Shown here: one piece after another, positions 17,863-26,490 of the stretch
Numbering within the stretch: position 1 is the first letter of the stretch
How the letters are laid out: each line of letters opens with the position of its first letter
Source: JAENVU01 sp031422675
GTDB lineage: Bacteria > Actinomycetota > Acidimicrobiia > IMCC26256 > JAENVU01
Assembly (NCBI GenBank): GCA_031422675.1
Contig: JANPMG010000084.1
Coordinates: 4,147 to 68,146 of the forward strand
Length of the DNA: 64,000 bases
Reading direction: 5' to 3'
Program-made: the position numbers and the translations under genes
Notes under the pieces: generated by a model
The model's database searches: none
The model's input: the letters and a program-made list of their open reading frames with translations, nothing else
Told to the model about the DNA's origin: nothing

Positions 17863-18972
17863 TTGACCGCACTCACGGTGCTCGGAGGCGGCCAGCTCGG
17901 CCGGATGCTCGCCCTCGCGGCGATCCCGCTCGGTGTGGACGTGACCACCCTCGATCCTTCGGCGGATGCCACGGCTGCGTCGGTGAGCCGGCTCACCGTG
18001 GGTGCGCTCGACGATCTCGACGCAATGCGCACCGCGGCCGCAGGCTCGGAGATCGTCACGTACGAATGGGAGGGTGTGCCCGCCGATGGCGTCCGCGCGC
18101 TCGAGCGCGACGGCTGGACCGTGCGTCCGGCCACTGCGGCGCTGGAGATCTCCCAAGATCGCATTGCGGAGAAGACCCTCTTCACGAGCCTCGGGATCCC
18201 GGTCGCGCCCCACGCGCCGGTGTCGAGTCGCCAAGAACTCGTCGACGCGCTCGCCAACCTCGGAACCCCGGCCATTCTCAAGACGTGCCGTGGGGGTTAC
18301 GACGGAAAGGGTCAGGCCACCGTCGACGACCCCACCGCGATCGACACCGCCTGGGATGCACTCGCGCCGGCGGGCGAACTCGTCCTCGAACAACGCATTC
18401 CGTTCGACCGCGAACTGTCGATCATCGCCGTGCGCGGGATCGACGGCGACGTCCGCACGTGGCCACTCGTCGAGAATCACCACCGAGCCGGCATCTTGCG
18501 CACATCAATCGCGCCGGCGGCTGACGTCGGTCACGCCCTCCAGGCCGCCGCCGACGGCTATGCCCGCGCGGTCCTCGATCACTTCGACTACGTCGGCGTG
18601 CTCACCGTCGAGCTGTTCCAAGTGGGCACCGGGTTGCTCGCGAACGAGATGGCGCCCCGGGTCCACAACTCGGGGCACTGGACCATCGAGGGCGCGGTGA
18701 CCAGTCAGTTCGAGAACCACGTGCGCGCGGTGCTCGGTTGGCCGCTCGGTGCCACCACCCCCACCGGGACCACCGCCATGATCAACTGCATCGGCGCGCT
18801 TCCCGAGCCGGCCGAGATCCTCGATCTGGCGGGCGTCCACCTGCACCGCTACGGAAAATCCCTGCGGTCGGGGCGCAAGGTCGGTCACATCACGGTCACC
18901 GCACCCGATCGCCCGACGCTCGACGCGCGGGTGGCCGAGCTCCGCCGGCGCGTCCCCGCTGACGTCGGCTGA
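17863..18972 (+). CDS. purK: 5-(carboxyamino)imidazole ribonucleotide synthase
   Basis: A 369-residue ATP-grasp enzyme of de novo purine synthesis that carboxylates AIR to N5-CAIR using ATP and bicarbonate. The N-terminal VLGGGQLGRMLALAA and the ATP-grasp segments KTCRGGYDGKGQ, NEMAPRVHNSGHWTIEG and SQFENHVRAVLG are all family hallmarks. The only sensible start is TTG 17863, since an in-frame stop lies just upstream. The partner purE is not in the window. Confidence 0.95.
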   Translation: MTALTVLGGGQLGRMLALAAIPLGVDVTTLDPSADATAASVSRLTVGALDDLDAMRTAAAGSEIVTYEWEGVPADGVRALERDGWTVRPATAALEISQDRIAEKTLFTSLGIPVAPHAPVSSRQELVDALANLGTPAILKTCRGGYDGKGQATVDDPTAIDTAWDALAPAGELVLEQRIPFDRELSIIAVRGIDGDVRTWPLVENHHRAGILRTSIAPAADVGHALQAAADGYARAVLDHFDYVGVLTVELFQVGTGLLANEMAPRVHNSGHWTIEGAVTSQFENHVRAVLGWPLGATTPTGTTAMINCIGALPEPAEILDLAGVHLHRYGKSLRSGRKVGHITVTAPDRPTLDARVAELRRRVPADVG

Positions 18973-18993
18973 GGCTGCGCTCACCGCCCTTCA

Positions 18994-19009
18994 TTCGGAT
19001 TTGTCCGAA
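18994..19009. promoter_or_regulatory. inverted repeat downstream of purK
   Basis: TTCGGA and TCCGAA flank a TTTG loop. A TTGACG that could be a -35 box follows at 19012-19017. It lies 21 nt after the purK stop and about 80 nt before the next start. It may be a weak terminator for purK or an operator for the secreted-protein operon; there is no long T-run. Confidence 0.35.
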
Positions 19010-19088
19010 ATTTGACGTCCGCGAGTTCAGCCGCCGACCGGTTTGCGCCGATAGGTGAGGTGCGGGTCCGTCCCCGAGGAGGAATCCC

Positions 19089-19565
19089 ATGCTGAGCCGG
19101 GTTGGTTTCGCATCATCGATCGCGATAACCGCCTCGCTGGTGAGCGGAATTGCGGCCGTCGCGATGACCACGGGCCCGGTGACGACCACGCCGGCCGCCG
19201 CGGGCGTCTCCGCCGCCCCGATCGCCAGAGTTCGTGCGTCGGAGCCTGCGAACTCGCCGGGTGCTGCCCTCCTCCCCGGGCCCGCCGCCACTGCGCCCGG
19301 CGCGGATGAAGCCCCGACCTCACCAGCCGCCGGTTCCGATGCCGCGGCCGCGTGGTGGCGAGCCGCGGCAAATGCCGGCCGTCAACGACTCGTGGCCGAG
19401 GGGGCCACGCCGGCACGGTCGCAACCTGCGCCGCGGTCGACGCCGCCCGCCACTTCACCCACCACCCGTCCCGCGCCGTTCGACTGCTCCGGGAGCGACG
19501 ACGGCATGACCGAGGCCGAGAAGAACGCACGCGAGCGCTCATGCGAAGGTGAGGATGACGAATGA
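19089..19565 (+). CDS. secreted Ala/Pro-rich protein, unknown family
   Basis: A 158-residue protein with a signal peptide (residues 1-38, cleavage probable near TPAAA). The mature part is rich in Ala, Pro, Thr and Ser and has an acidic end with two cysteines (FDCSGSDDG and ERSCEGEDDE) that could pair. No domain is recognised. The start is well supported by GAGGAGG before ATG 19089. Its stop overlaps the next gene as ATGA. The cysteine and acid-rich tail may bind metal, which would fit the ferric-reductase-like gene downstream; this is inference. Confidence 0.75.
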   Translation: MLSRVGFASSIAITASLVSGIAAVAMTTGPVTTTPAAAGVSAAPIARVRASEPANSPGAALLPGPAATAPGADEAPTSPAAGSDAAAAWWRAAANAGRQRLVAEGATPARSQPAPRSTPPATSPTTRPAPFDCSGSDDGMTEAEKNARERSCEGEDDE

Positions 19566-20077
19566 AGCGCCGGGCCCGACCCGCCGCGGCGAGTCGGGCG
19601 TTGGCCACCGGTTTGAGTACGACCGCAACCTTTGCAATCGTGGCGCTCCTCGCGTCCGCCACGCCGGCCCCGGCCGCCACCGCATCCGCATCCGCCGCGA
19701 CCGTCCTGGCCGGCGTCGCCGCGGTCAATCCGTCGGGCGCACGGACACCGACCGATGCCGCCGCTTCCTTGGCCGACCCGGTGCCCACCCCGGCACCCGG
19801 CGCGCCGCCGGCGACGGATCCGGCCGGAGCAATCGTCGCGCCGACGTCCGCGACTGCTGCGACCGCCGCCGCCGCATCGGCCCGTCCGAGCGGTGCCACC
19901 CCGATTGCGGGCACGCCCGCGCCGACTCCCGCGGCACCCGGACCGTCGGCACCTCCGCCGACGTCGCCGCCCCCCACCTCGCCCCCGGCAACGTCACCGC
20001 CCGCCACCACCCCGCCCGCCACCACCCCGCCCGCCACCACGCCGCCCCCGCCGCCGCCGGCCACCGGCGGAAGTTGA
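19562..20077 (+). CDS. secreted low-complexity Ala/Pro/Thr protein
   Basis: A 171-residue protein with a signal peptide (residues 1-39) and a mature region almost entirely of Ala, Pro, Thr and Ser. It ends in a PPATT/PPPTS repeat track that could span the cell wall or carry O-glycans. It has no cysteine and no recognised domain. It is translationally coupled to the secreted protein upstream by a 4-nt overlap and is followed after 10 nt by the heme membrane protein. The repeated codons in 19970-20070 may vary in copy number. Confidence 0.7.
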   Translation: MKRRARPAAASRALATGLSTTATFAIVALLASATPAPAATASASAATVLAGVAAVNPSGARTPTDAAASLADPVPTPAPGAPPATDPAGAIVAPTSATAATAAAASARPSGATPIAGTPAPTPAAPGPSAPPPTSPPPTSPPATSPPATTPPATTPPATTPPPPPPATGGS

Positions 20078-20087
20078 GCCCGAACCC

Positions 20088-20939
20088 GTGAACCTCGATC
20101 CGAAGACGTGGTGGTACCTCACGCGCGCGACGGGCTTCGTTTCGTGGGCCCTGCTCGCGGTGTCGGTCCTGTGGGGTCTCTTCATCACCAACAAGACCCT
20201 GAACCGGTCCACCGCGCCAGCGTGGGTCCTCGATCTGCATCGGCACCTCGGCGGCTTGGCGGTCGTCTTCGTGGCCGTGCACGTTGCCGTACTACCCCTC
20301 GACGGGTATACGCATTGGGGCTGGGGTGATCTCTTCGTACCCATGGCGAGCACGTGGCATCCGGGCGCCATCGCGTGGGGCATCGGCGGCTTCTACCTGT
20401 TGATCGCCATCGAGGTGACCTCCCTCCTCGGACGGCGACTCCCGAAACGTTGGTGGCGGCGGATTCACATGCTGTCGTTCCCGCTCTACGTGGTGGCGTC
20501 CGTTCATCTCTTCGCGGCGGGGACCGACAGTGCGAACGTGGTCGTGACCTGGATGGTGGTGACGGTCTCGACACTGATCGCGTTCCTCACAGTGGTGCGC
20601 GCGCTCGCGGCGGCGAAGCCGCGCGAGACCCGGCCCAATCCGCGGATCGCGGCCGCTCGGGCGCAGGCCCTCACCGCCGACCGACCCGCAGTCGAACCTG
20701 CGGCGGAACCCGAACCCTCTCCCGCTCCCGCCGATCTCCTGCCGTCATCGGCGCGCCCGGCCCAGCCCACACCGGTCAGTGCGGTGCCACTCCGCCCGTC
20801 ACTGGCGACCCGTCTGGGCGCGCCGACCCTGGCCCAGCGCGTCGCGCGCCTCCAGGTTCAGACCGCGGCGGCGGTCCGCCACGCGCGCCCAGCGACCTCT
20901 CCGGCGACGGCCTCAGGCGACCGCGCCGCTCGCACGTAG
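20088..20939 (+). CDS. ferric reductase-like transmembrane heme protein
   Basis: A 283-residue protein with five membrane helices in residues 8-175, then a Pro/Ala-rich cytosolic tail. Histidines at 51, 53 and 65 (HRHLGG, VAVHVAV) and at 127 and 140 (RRIHMLS, VASVHLF) fall in two facing helices, as in ferric-reductase/YedZ-type diheme proteins. It probably passes electrons across the membrane. No flavin or NADPH domain is present, so a partner is expected. GTG 20088 starts with NLDPKTWWYLTRATG, typical of this group. The 3' end overlaps the convergent CaiB gene by 27 nt. Confidence 0.82.
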   Translation: MNLDPKTWWYLTRATGFVSWALLAVSVLWGLFITNKTLNRSTAPAWVLDLHRHLGGLAVVFVAVHVAVLPLDGYTHWGWGDLFVPMASTWHPGAIAWGIGGFYLLIAIEVTSLLGRRLPKRWWRRIHMLSFPLYVVASVHLFAAGTDSANVVVTWMVVTVSTLIAFLTVVRALAAAKPRETRPNPRIAAARAQALTADRPAVEPAAEPEPSPAPADLLPSSARPAQPTPVSAVPLRPSLATRLGAPTLAQRVARLQVQTAAAVRHARPATSPATASGDRAART

Positions 20940-22076
20940 ACCGGCAATGGCCTCGGCGGCAAAGCCCCAATCGGCGAGCAACTCGTCGGTGTGTTGGCCC
21001 GGCCACGCCGGCGGCCGTTGGATCGCGCCGGGCGTGCGGCTGAACCGAGGTGCCGGTGCCGGCTGGAGCACCCCCTCGGCTTCGACGATCGTGCCGCGCG
21101 CCTTCAGGTGCGGATGTTCGGCCGCTTCACTCATCGTGAGCACCGGCGCGAAGCACACGTCGGTCATCTCCAAGACTTCGCACCACTCGTCGCGCGTCTT
21201 GGTGAGAAACAACGCCGTAAAGCGCTCGCGTTGGTCGGACCAGGTGGAGTGATCCATCTGTCCGGCCAACTCCAACTCGTCGGTCAGGCCGAGGCGTTGG
21301 ACGAGCTCGGCGTAGAACTGCGGTTCCAGTGAACCGAGCGAGATGAACTTGGCGTCCGCGGTCTCGTACGTGTCGTAGAACGGCGCGCCGGTGTCGAGCA
21401 CGTTCGTGCCGGCCGGCCCCCAGATCCCGAGCGCCTGGAATCCCCAGACCATCGCCATGAGTGCGGCGGCACCGTCGACCATGGCGGCGTCGATCACTTG
21501 GCCGTGACCGCTGCGCGCCGATTCGACGAGCGCGCACGCCACGCCGAAGGCCATCAGCATCCCGCCGCCCCCGAAGTCACCGACGAGGTTGATCGGCGGC
21601 GTGGGTTTCGCACCGGCCCGACCGAAGTGGCCGAGCGCGCCGGCCAGCGCGATGTAGTTGATGTCGTGACCCGCGGCCTGCGCGTAGGGACCGTCCTGGC
21701 CCCATCCGGTCATGCGTCCGTAGACGAGCTTGGGGTTCCGGGCGAGGCAGGCATCGGGGCCGATGCCGAGCCGGTCCGCCACGCCGGGGCGGAAACCCTC
21801 GATCAGTGCGTCGGCTTGTTCCACGAGCTTCAGCACGGTCTCGACGCCGTCGGGATGCTTGAGGTCCACTCCGATGGAGCGACGACCGCGGTTCAAGATC
21901 TCGAGGTTCTTCCGATCGAAGTCACCGGTGACCGCCTGCGCCCGGTCCACGCGCACGACGTCTGCGCCCATGTCCGCCAGCATCATCGCGGCGAACGGCC
22001 CCGGCCCGATGCCTGCGATCTCGACGACCTTCACTCCCGACAACGGTCCCGACACGTGGAACGCTCCTTCTGACAT
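20913..22076 (-). CDS. CaiB/BaiF-type CoA transferase family (alpha-methylacyl-CoA racemase-like)
   Basis: A 387-residue class III CoA-transferase-family protein. VVEIAGIGPGPFAAMMLADMGA, VDLKHPDG, and GQDGPYAQAAGHDINYIALAG place it nearer to alpha-methylacyl-CoA racemases than to formyl-CoA transferases. The Asp and His that racemases use are covered by GHDINY and the region following. It would epimerise 2-methyl-branched acyl-CoA in fatty-acid or sterol side-chain breakdown. It follows the SMP-30 gene after 71 nt on the same strand. Confidence 0.88.
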   Translation of the reverse strand: MSEGAFHVSGPLSGVKVVEIAGIGPGPFAAMMLADMGADVVRVDRAQAVTGDFDRKNLEILNRGRRSIGVDLKHPDGVETVLKLVEQADALIEGFRPGVADRLGIGPDACLARNPKLVYGRMTGWGQDGPYAQAAGHDINYIALAGALGHFGRAGAKPTPPINLVGDFGGGGMLMAFGVACALVESARSGHGQVIDAAMVDGAAALMAMVWGFQALGIWGPAGTNVLDTGAPFYDTYETADAKFISLGSLEPQFYAELVQRLGLTDELELAGQMDHSTWSDQRERFTALFLTKTRDEWCEVLEMTDVCFAPVLTMSEAAEHPHLKARGTIVEAEGVLQPAPAPRFSRTPGAIQRPPAWPGQHTDELLADWGFAAEAIAGLRASGAVA

Positions 22077-22147
22077 CGACCCGGTCCGGACCGGCGTCCA
22101 GACTCATCGTGCGATGGCGGACGCTACCGCTTGCGCGGTGAGGCCGA

Positions 22148-23071
22148 TCAGTAGCTCAGCGCGAGTCCGGGTCGGGGCCACGGGAACGAGATCAGCTTCC
22201 CGGTTCCGGAGCACGTGACGAACGCGGTTCGCAGATCCGCACCACCGAAGCACACATTGGTAATGAGGATGTCGGGCAGCGGGAGGTGTTCCACCCCCGC
22301 GCCGCTGCCGTCGGCGTCGGGCGCGATGGAGGACAGGCCGCCGTTGATCAGCGTGCCCACTACCACGTAACCCTCGGAGTCGACGGCCAGCGAGTCGAGC
22401 AACTGGTGCCCGGGCAAACCCGCGAGCAGCTGACCGCCGTGACCCACCGGGCTCGGACGGCCGACGACGCCTGGCGACTCGACCGGCCACCAGTAGACGC
22501 GCCCGGTGTGGGTCTCGGCCACGTACACGCGGGAACCGTCGGGCGAGAGTCCGATGCCGTTCGGCGAATCGAGCGGATAGATCACCTCGCGAATCGACGA
22601 TCCGTCCGGCGCGGCGTAGTAGACACCGCCGTGGTCGCGTTCACGCGCGCGAACCTTGCCGTGATCGGTGAACCACATCCCGCCGTCGGCGTCGAAGACC
22701 AGATCGTTCGGACCGACCAGCGGGTGACCGTCGCACTCGGTGTAGAGCACGGTGACGTCACCGGTGGCGAGGTCCACGCGCTCGATCCGACCACCCGAAT
22801 AGTCCTCGGGCTGGACCATGTCGGTCACCGTCATCCCGAAGACCTCGATGAACCCCCAGCCGCCGCTGTTGCACACGTACGCCGCACCGTCGGGACCGAT
22901 CGCCAGACCGTTCGGGCTGCCGCTGGGAGTGGCGACCGTTTCAATGCGGCCGTCGGGATGCACGCGATCGACGGTGCGACGCTTCAGCTCCACGCAGAGC
23001 ACCGTGCCGTCTGCCATCCAGACCGGGCCTTCGGGAAACTCGAGTCCGGTTGCGATCTCGGTGATCTCCAT
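22148..23071 (-). CDS. SMP-30/gluconolactonase-family protein
   Basis: A 307-residue six-bladed beta-propeller. FPEGPVW (the metal-binding glutamate), SPNGLAIGPD, GPNDLVFDADGGMWFTD and SPNGIGLSPDGSRVYVAET are the standard SMP-30 blade motifs with their metal ligands. It hydrolyses lactones; the substrate is unknown. I chose ATG 23071 (EITEIATGLEFPEG), preceded by GGGAGAC. The gene is divergent from the DUF7064-like gene at 23161, with an 89-nt shared promoter. Confidence 0.9.
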   Translation of the reverse strand: MEITEIATGLEFPEGPVWMADGTVLCVELKRRTVDRVHPDGRIETVATPSGSPNGLAIGPDGAAYVCNSGGWGFIEVFGMTVTDMVQPEDYSGGRIERVDLATGDVTVLYTECDGHPLVGPNDLVFDADGGMWFTDHGKVRARERDHGGVYYAAPDGSSIREVIYPLDSPNGIGLSPDGSRVYVAETHTGRVYWWPVESPGVVGRPSPVGHGGQLLAGLPGHQLLDSLAVDSEGYVVVGTLINGGLSSIAPDADGSGAGVEHLPLPDILITNVCFGGADLRTAFVTCSGTGKLISFPWPRPGLALSY

Positions 23072-23160
23072 GGGTCTCCCTCGCGCACTCAGCACCGAGC
23101 GGGCGCCCGGACGCACCGGCATTGGAGCGCACGCGCGCCAAACGGGGCAAGAATGCGCCG

Positions 23161-24171
23161 ATGAAGATTCGACTGGACCCTCAAGACGAGTACTTGCACC
23201 CGCTCGAAGCCGCAAGCAACTTCAACGAGAGCATGTACTTCAACGTGTACGACCCGGAGGAGAAGATCGGCGGCTTCCTTCGGCTCGGCAACCGGGCCAA
23301 CGAGGGCTACGCGGAGATGACCACCTGCCTCTACCTGCCCGACGGGCGCGTCGGCTTCATGTTCGGCCGCCCCGAGATCGCGAACAACGACGCGTTCGAC
23401 GCGGGCGGCATGAAATTCGACGTGGTCACACCGTTCGAGGCGCTCCGCACCACCTACACGGGCAAGGTCGTACTGCTCGACGAGCCGCTCCAGATGGCGA
23501 ACCCCCGCAAAGCGTTCACCGACAACCCGTGGGTCGACGCGCGCGTCGAACTCGACTATCGGGGAATCGCGCCGATGTTCGGCGGCGAGCCCGTGAACGA
23601 CGACGGCACCCCGCTCACCGAGGATCTCTCCGGTGGGTTCGCGCGCGGTCATTACGAGCAGCACGTCGGCGCCCGTGGCGTCATCCATGTGGGGGACGAG
23701 GAGTGGGCCGTCGACGGCTACGGATTGCGGGACCACTCGTGGGGACCGCGCTTCTGGCAGGCGCCGTGGTGGTACCGGTGGCTCACGATGAACTTCGGCG
23801 ACCACAGCGGCTTCATGATCTCGATCGTCACGTCCCGAGACGGCAAGCAGCGCATCGGCGGCATCGCGCTCGAGGACGGCGAATACCGCCACATCGATCG
23901 CGCCGAGATCGAAACCGACTGGGTGGGGGACGACTGCTACCACCAGGAGATCCGGGTCAAGGCCGGCGCCGGAGACCGCAACTACGAGATCACCGGCAGC
24001 GTGCTGAACCTCATCCCGCTGCGCAATCGCCGCACCTCACCCGAGGGCGAGAAGCTCGTCACCCGCATCTCCGAGGGCATGACCGAATGGCACTGGGACG
24101 GCCACACCGGTTACGGCCTCTCCGAATACCTCGACCAGATCGTCGACGACAAGCCGGTCGGAGCGACCTGA
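23161..24171 (+). CDS. DUF7064/7065-like (AttH/CrtC-like fold) protein
   Basis: A 336-residue protein with two lipocalin-like halves. MYFNVYDPEEKIGGFLRLGN and the central LRDHSWGPRFW match proteins once annotated as hydroxyneurosporene-synthase-like and now as DUF7064/7065; the W-G-P region is the family signature. No membrane segment or signal is present. Its role is unknown, and its neighbours suggest lipid or terpenoid metabolism. ATG 23161 lies after a short purine run; the frame opens 13 codons earlier without clear support. Confidence 0.75.
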   Translation: MKIRLDPQDEYLHPLEAASNFNESMYFNVYDPEEKIGGFLRLGNRANEGYAEMTTCLYLPDGRVGFMFGRPEIANNDAFDAGGMKFDVVTPFEALRTTYTGKVVLLDEPLQMANPRKAFTDNPWVDARVELDYRGIAPMFGGEPVNDDGTPLTEDLSGGFARGHYEQHVGARGVIHVGDEEWAVDGYGLRDHSWGPRFWQAPWWYRWLTMNFGDHSGFMISIVTSRDGKQRIGGIALEDGEYRHIDRAEIETDWVGDDCYHQEIRVKAGAGDRNYEITGSVLNLIPLRNRRTSPEGEKLVTRISEGMTEWHWDGHTGYGLSEYLDQIVDDKPVGAT

Positions 24172-24173
24172 TT

Positions 24174-24217
24174 GGCCCTCCGCTCGCACTCCCTTTCGGG
24201 CCCTCCGCTCGCACTCC
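24174..24217. repeat. 19-bp direct repeat downstream of DUF7064-like gene
   Basis: GGCCCTCCGCTCGCACTCC occurs at 24174-24192 and again at 24199-24217. It lies directly after the stop codon, in the 144-nt gap between convergent genes. The rest of the gap (to 24315) also carries CGCTCG-rich runs. I see no gene in it. Confidence 0.7.
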
Positions 24218-24315
24218 TGACGGAGGATGGTGACGCGGGGCTCGCTCCGTGCCTGCTCACCTCCGCTCGTTCCTCGCTCCGGTTCGGGAGCGGGCCATGC
24301 CCACCGCGGTGGCGT

Positions 24316-25251
24316 TCAGCGGTTGCGGAAGGTGCCGGCTTCGATCTGGGGGTCGTCGGCGTCGAGTTGCCAGAGGGCGAGCGCGGCTTCGGCTGGATCG
24401 TTCGCCGCGGCCCGCTCGGGCATACCGGCGAAGCCGAGGAGCTGACGCGCGCGTGGCGGCAGCGTGCGAGCCAGCTCCGGACCCACGCCGACCGCCACCG
24501 CTTCTTCGGGCGTGAGCCAGCCGACGAGGTACGCGAGGTACAAGGCCTTCCGCCACCGGTCCGGTGTGACGTTGGCGCCGCCGCCGTGCACCAGGCTGCC
24601 GAGATAGACGAGCGCGTCGCCCGGCTCCAGCTCCACCTGCACCGCGAGTGAGTCGTCGATCGGGCGGTCGAGCGCCCATCGGTGACTTCGCGGAATGACC
24701 CGCGTCGCGCCCACTGATGCGTCGTAGTCGCCGAGCGCAACGAGCACGGAGATCTGGAGCGGCACACCGAGCTTCGCCGCCAGGTTCCAGTTGAGGTCGT
24801 CACGGTGCAGCGTCTGCTGCTTGTTCCCGGGTCCGATGAAGATGGTCTCGGACTGGCTCATCCAGTAGTCGCCGCAATACGGCAACAGCACCCGGTCCGC
24901 GAGATCGAGCAACGTGGGGTGCAGGAGGTACTCGTTCACCATGGTGGGGCTCTTGGCCGGAATGCCCTGAACCCGGACCGTGTTCGCGCCGTAGAACGAG
25001 TCGTCGAATCCCTCGCGGAATCCGGGCCGACGCTGCGCAACCGCGGGCGCGAGCTCGTCGTCGATGCGCTCGACGGTCTCCCGGTTGAGCAAGCCCTTGA
25101 TGACCAGGCCGCCGTCGCGGTCGATCGTCTCGAGCAGGAGATCGGAATCGGAGTCCGGGGTCAGCCGCGCCAGTCCGTCACCAGGACGGGAAATGCGGCG
25201 GGACCACGCAGAGCCGAGATAGGCAGAGGCACGAGTCAGCAAGAGAATCAA
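24316..25251 (-). CDS. phytanoyl-CoA dioxygenase-family Fe(II)/2OG oxygenase
   Basis: A 311-residue non-heme iron oxygenase of the PhyH family. The HxD metal motif is in TLHRDDLNW, the distal histidine in SLVHGGGANVTPD, and an arginine follows in DRWRKALYL for 2-oxoglutarate. It would hydroxylate a lipid or secondary metabolite next to a carboxyl or CoA group. The start is uncertain: TTG 25251 is the longest choice, and no ATG or GTG lies in frame before the conserved part begins. Confidence 0.82.
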   Translation of the reverse strand: MILLLTRASAYLGSAWSRRISRPGDGLARLTPDSDSDLLLETIDRDGGLVIKGLLNRETVERIDDELAPAVAQRRPGFREGFDDSFYGANTVRVQGIPAKSPTMVNEYLLHPTLLDLADRVLLPYCGDYWMSQSETIFIGPGNKQQTLHRDDLNWNLAAKLGVPLQISVLVALGDYDASVGATRVIPRSHRWALDRPIDDSLAVQVELEPGDALVYLGSLVHGGGANVTPDRWRKALYLAYLVGWLTPEEAVAVGVGPELARTLPPRARQLLGFAGMPERAAANDPAEAALALWQLDADDPQIEAGTFRNR

Positions 25252-25337
25252 GTCTTCCAGCTATGACAGGACGAAACGCGTATCGACCAGTCTGACCGGC
25301 ACCCTGAGCGGGTTCGGGTCGGCTTGCCGGCTGATTC

Positions 25338-25955
25338 TCAGGCCCGCACGGCCCGCCCGGACGACATCGTCGTCAAGATCTTCGGACCCCGAAGGACAAA
25401 TCGGTCCACGTCCCGCACCTCGAGTCCGGCCGACTCGGCGAGCGCCGCCGGATCACGGGTGAGATGACACCCGCCGCCGATGCGCCGCTGGATCGGCTCG
25501 AACCGGCGCTGGCGAGCGAACACCGCCGGGTCCTCGCTCCGTCCGTGCTCCACGAAGTGCAGCGCCGCTCCGGGGCGGAGTACCCGCACGATCTCCCGCA
25601 TTGCAGCATCGATGTCGGGAATCGTGCAGAGGGTGAACGTGGACAGCACTGCGTCCGCCGACTCCGACTCGAGTGGCAGCGACGCACCGTCGAGACCCAC
25701 GAAGTCGATCGGAGGATGGTCATGCTTCGCCATCCGGGTGCGCGCCATCGCTTGCGCCCGGGCGGACGGCTCGACGGCGAGCACGCGCTCCACCTCGGGT
25801 GGATACAGACCGATGTTCGGCCCCGAACCGAACCCGATCTCGACCACCGTCCCGTGCAACCCGGCCAACGCCGGCCGGCGCACCGGGACCATCGCCGCGC
25901 CGCCACAGGTGAGATTCACGATGTGTGGGAGCACGTGTTCGGAGTACCAGTTCAT
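25338..25955 (-). CDS. class I SAM-dependent methyltransferase
   Basis: A 205-residue methyltransferase of the UbiE-like small type. VVEIGFGSGPNIG is the SAM loop, VLAVEPSA the acidic end of beta 2, and SFTLCTIPD-like LSTFTLCTIPD the fourth strand. The N-terminus NWYSEHVLPHIVN is common in actinobacterial proteins of this family. The methyl acceptor is unknown. It is 13 nt downstream of the cNMP-binding gene, so co-transcription is likely. Confidence 0.87.
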   Translation of the reverse strand: MNWYSEHVLPHIVNLTCGGAAMVPVRRPALAGLHGTVVEIGFGSGPNIGLYPPEVERVLAVEPSARAQAMARTRMAKHDHPPIDFVGLDGASLPLESESADAVLSTFTLCTIPDIDAAMREIVRVLRPGAALHFVEHGRSEDPAVFARQRRFEPIQRRIGGGCHLTRDPAALAESAGLEVRDVDRFVLRGPKILTTMSSGRAVRA

Positions 25956-25968
25956 CGGAGAAACCCGT

Positions 25969-26391
25969 TCATGAAAGAAGTGAGCGTTCCGCGTCCCGAA
26001 GCCGCCCGCTCAGGACGCCGAGCAACTTCACGGCGAGCGAGGGGTACTGCTTGAGCAACGCACGAAAGTTGAACTCCGCGATCGACCACGTCTCCAGTGC
26101 GCTCGCGGCCACCACCGACGCCGAGCGCTCACGGCCGTCGAGCACCGAGAGCTCACCGAAGTAGGAGCCCGGACCGAGCGTTGCTCGTGTTCGCCCACCG
26201 ACCTGCACTTTGGCAGTTCCGGCTTGGATCACGAAGAACCGTCCGCCCTGCGAACCCTCTTCCACGACCCACGCGCCCGCCCGAAAACTCGCGGGTTTCG
26301 CCACCGCCGCGACCCGTTTGAGTTCGGCGCGGGTCAGGTCGGCGAAGAGCGGGACGTGGGCCAGGAGCTCGGCGTCGCAACGCAGGTCCAT
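25969..26391 (-). CDS. stand-alone cyclic-nucleotide-binding protein
   Basis: A 140-residue Crp-type cNMP-binding domain without the DNA-binding helix-turn-helix. The phosphate-binding cassette is GSYFGELSVLDGRERSASVV, with the glutamate and arginine that contact the ribose and phosphate of cAMP. It probably binds cAMP and relays it to a protein partner. An adenylate cyclase gene lies at 53966-55048, but a direct link is only inference. ATG 26391 diverges from the ACAD10-like gene, with 99 nt between. Confidence 0.88.
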   Translation of the reverse strand: MDLRCDAELLAHVPLFADLTRAELKRVAAVAKPASFRAGAWVVEEGSQGGRFFVIQAGTAKVQVGGRTRATLGPGSYFGELSVLDGRERSASVVAASALETWSIAEFNFRALLKQYPSLAVKLLGVLSGRLRDAERSLLS

Positions 26392-26490
26392 CGATGCTGC
26401 TCACTTTCGTCGCCGCCGATCGGGCGCGCAGGCTACCGGTACCGTGCGGGTGCTTGCTGCCGATCGGCGGGGCCTCTTAGGTTGCACCCG

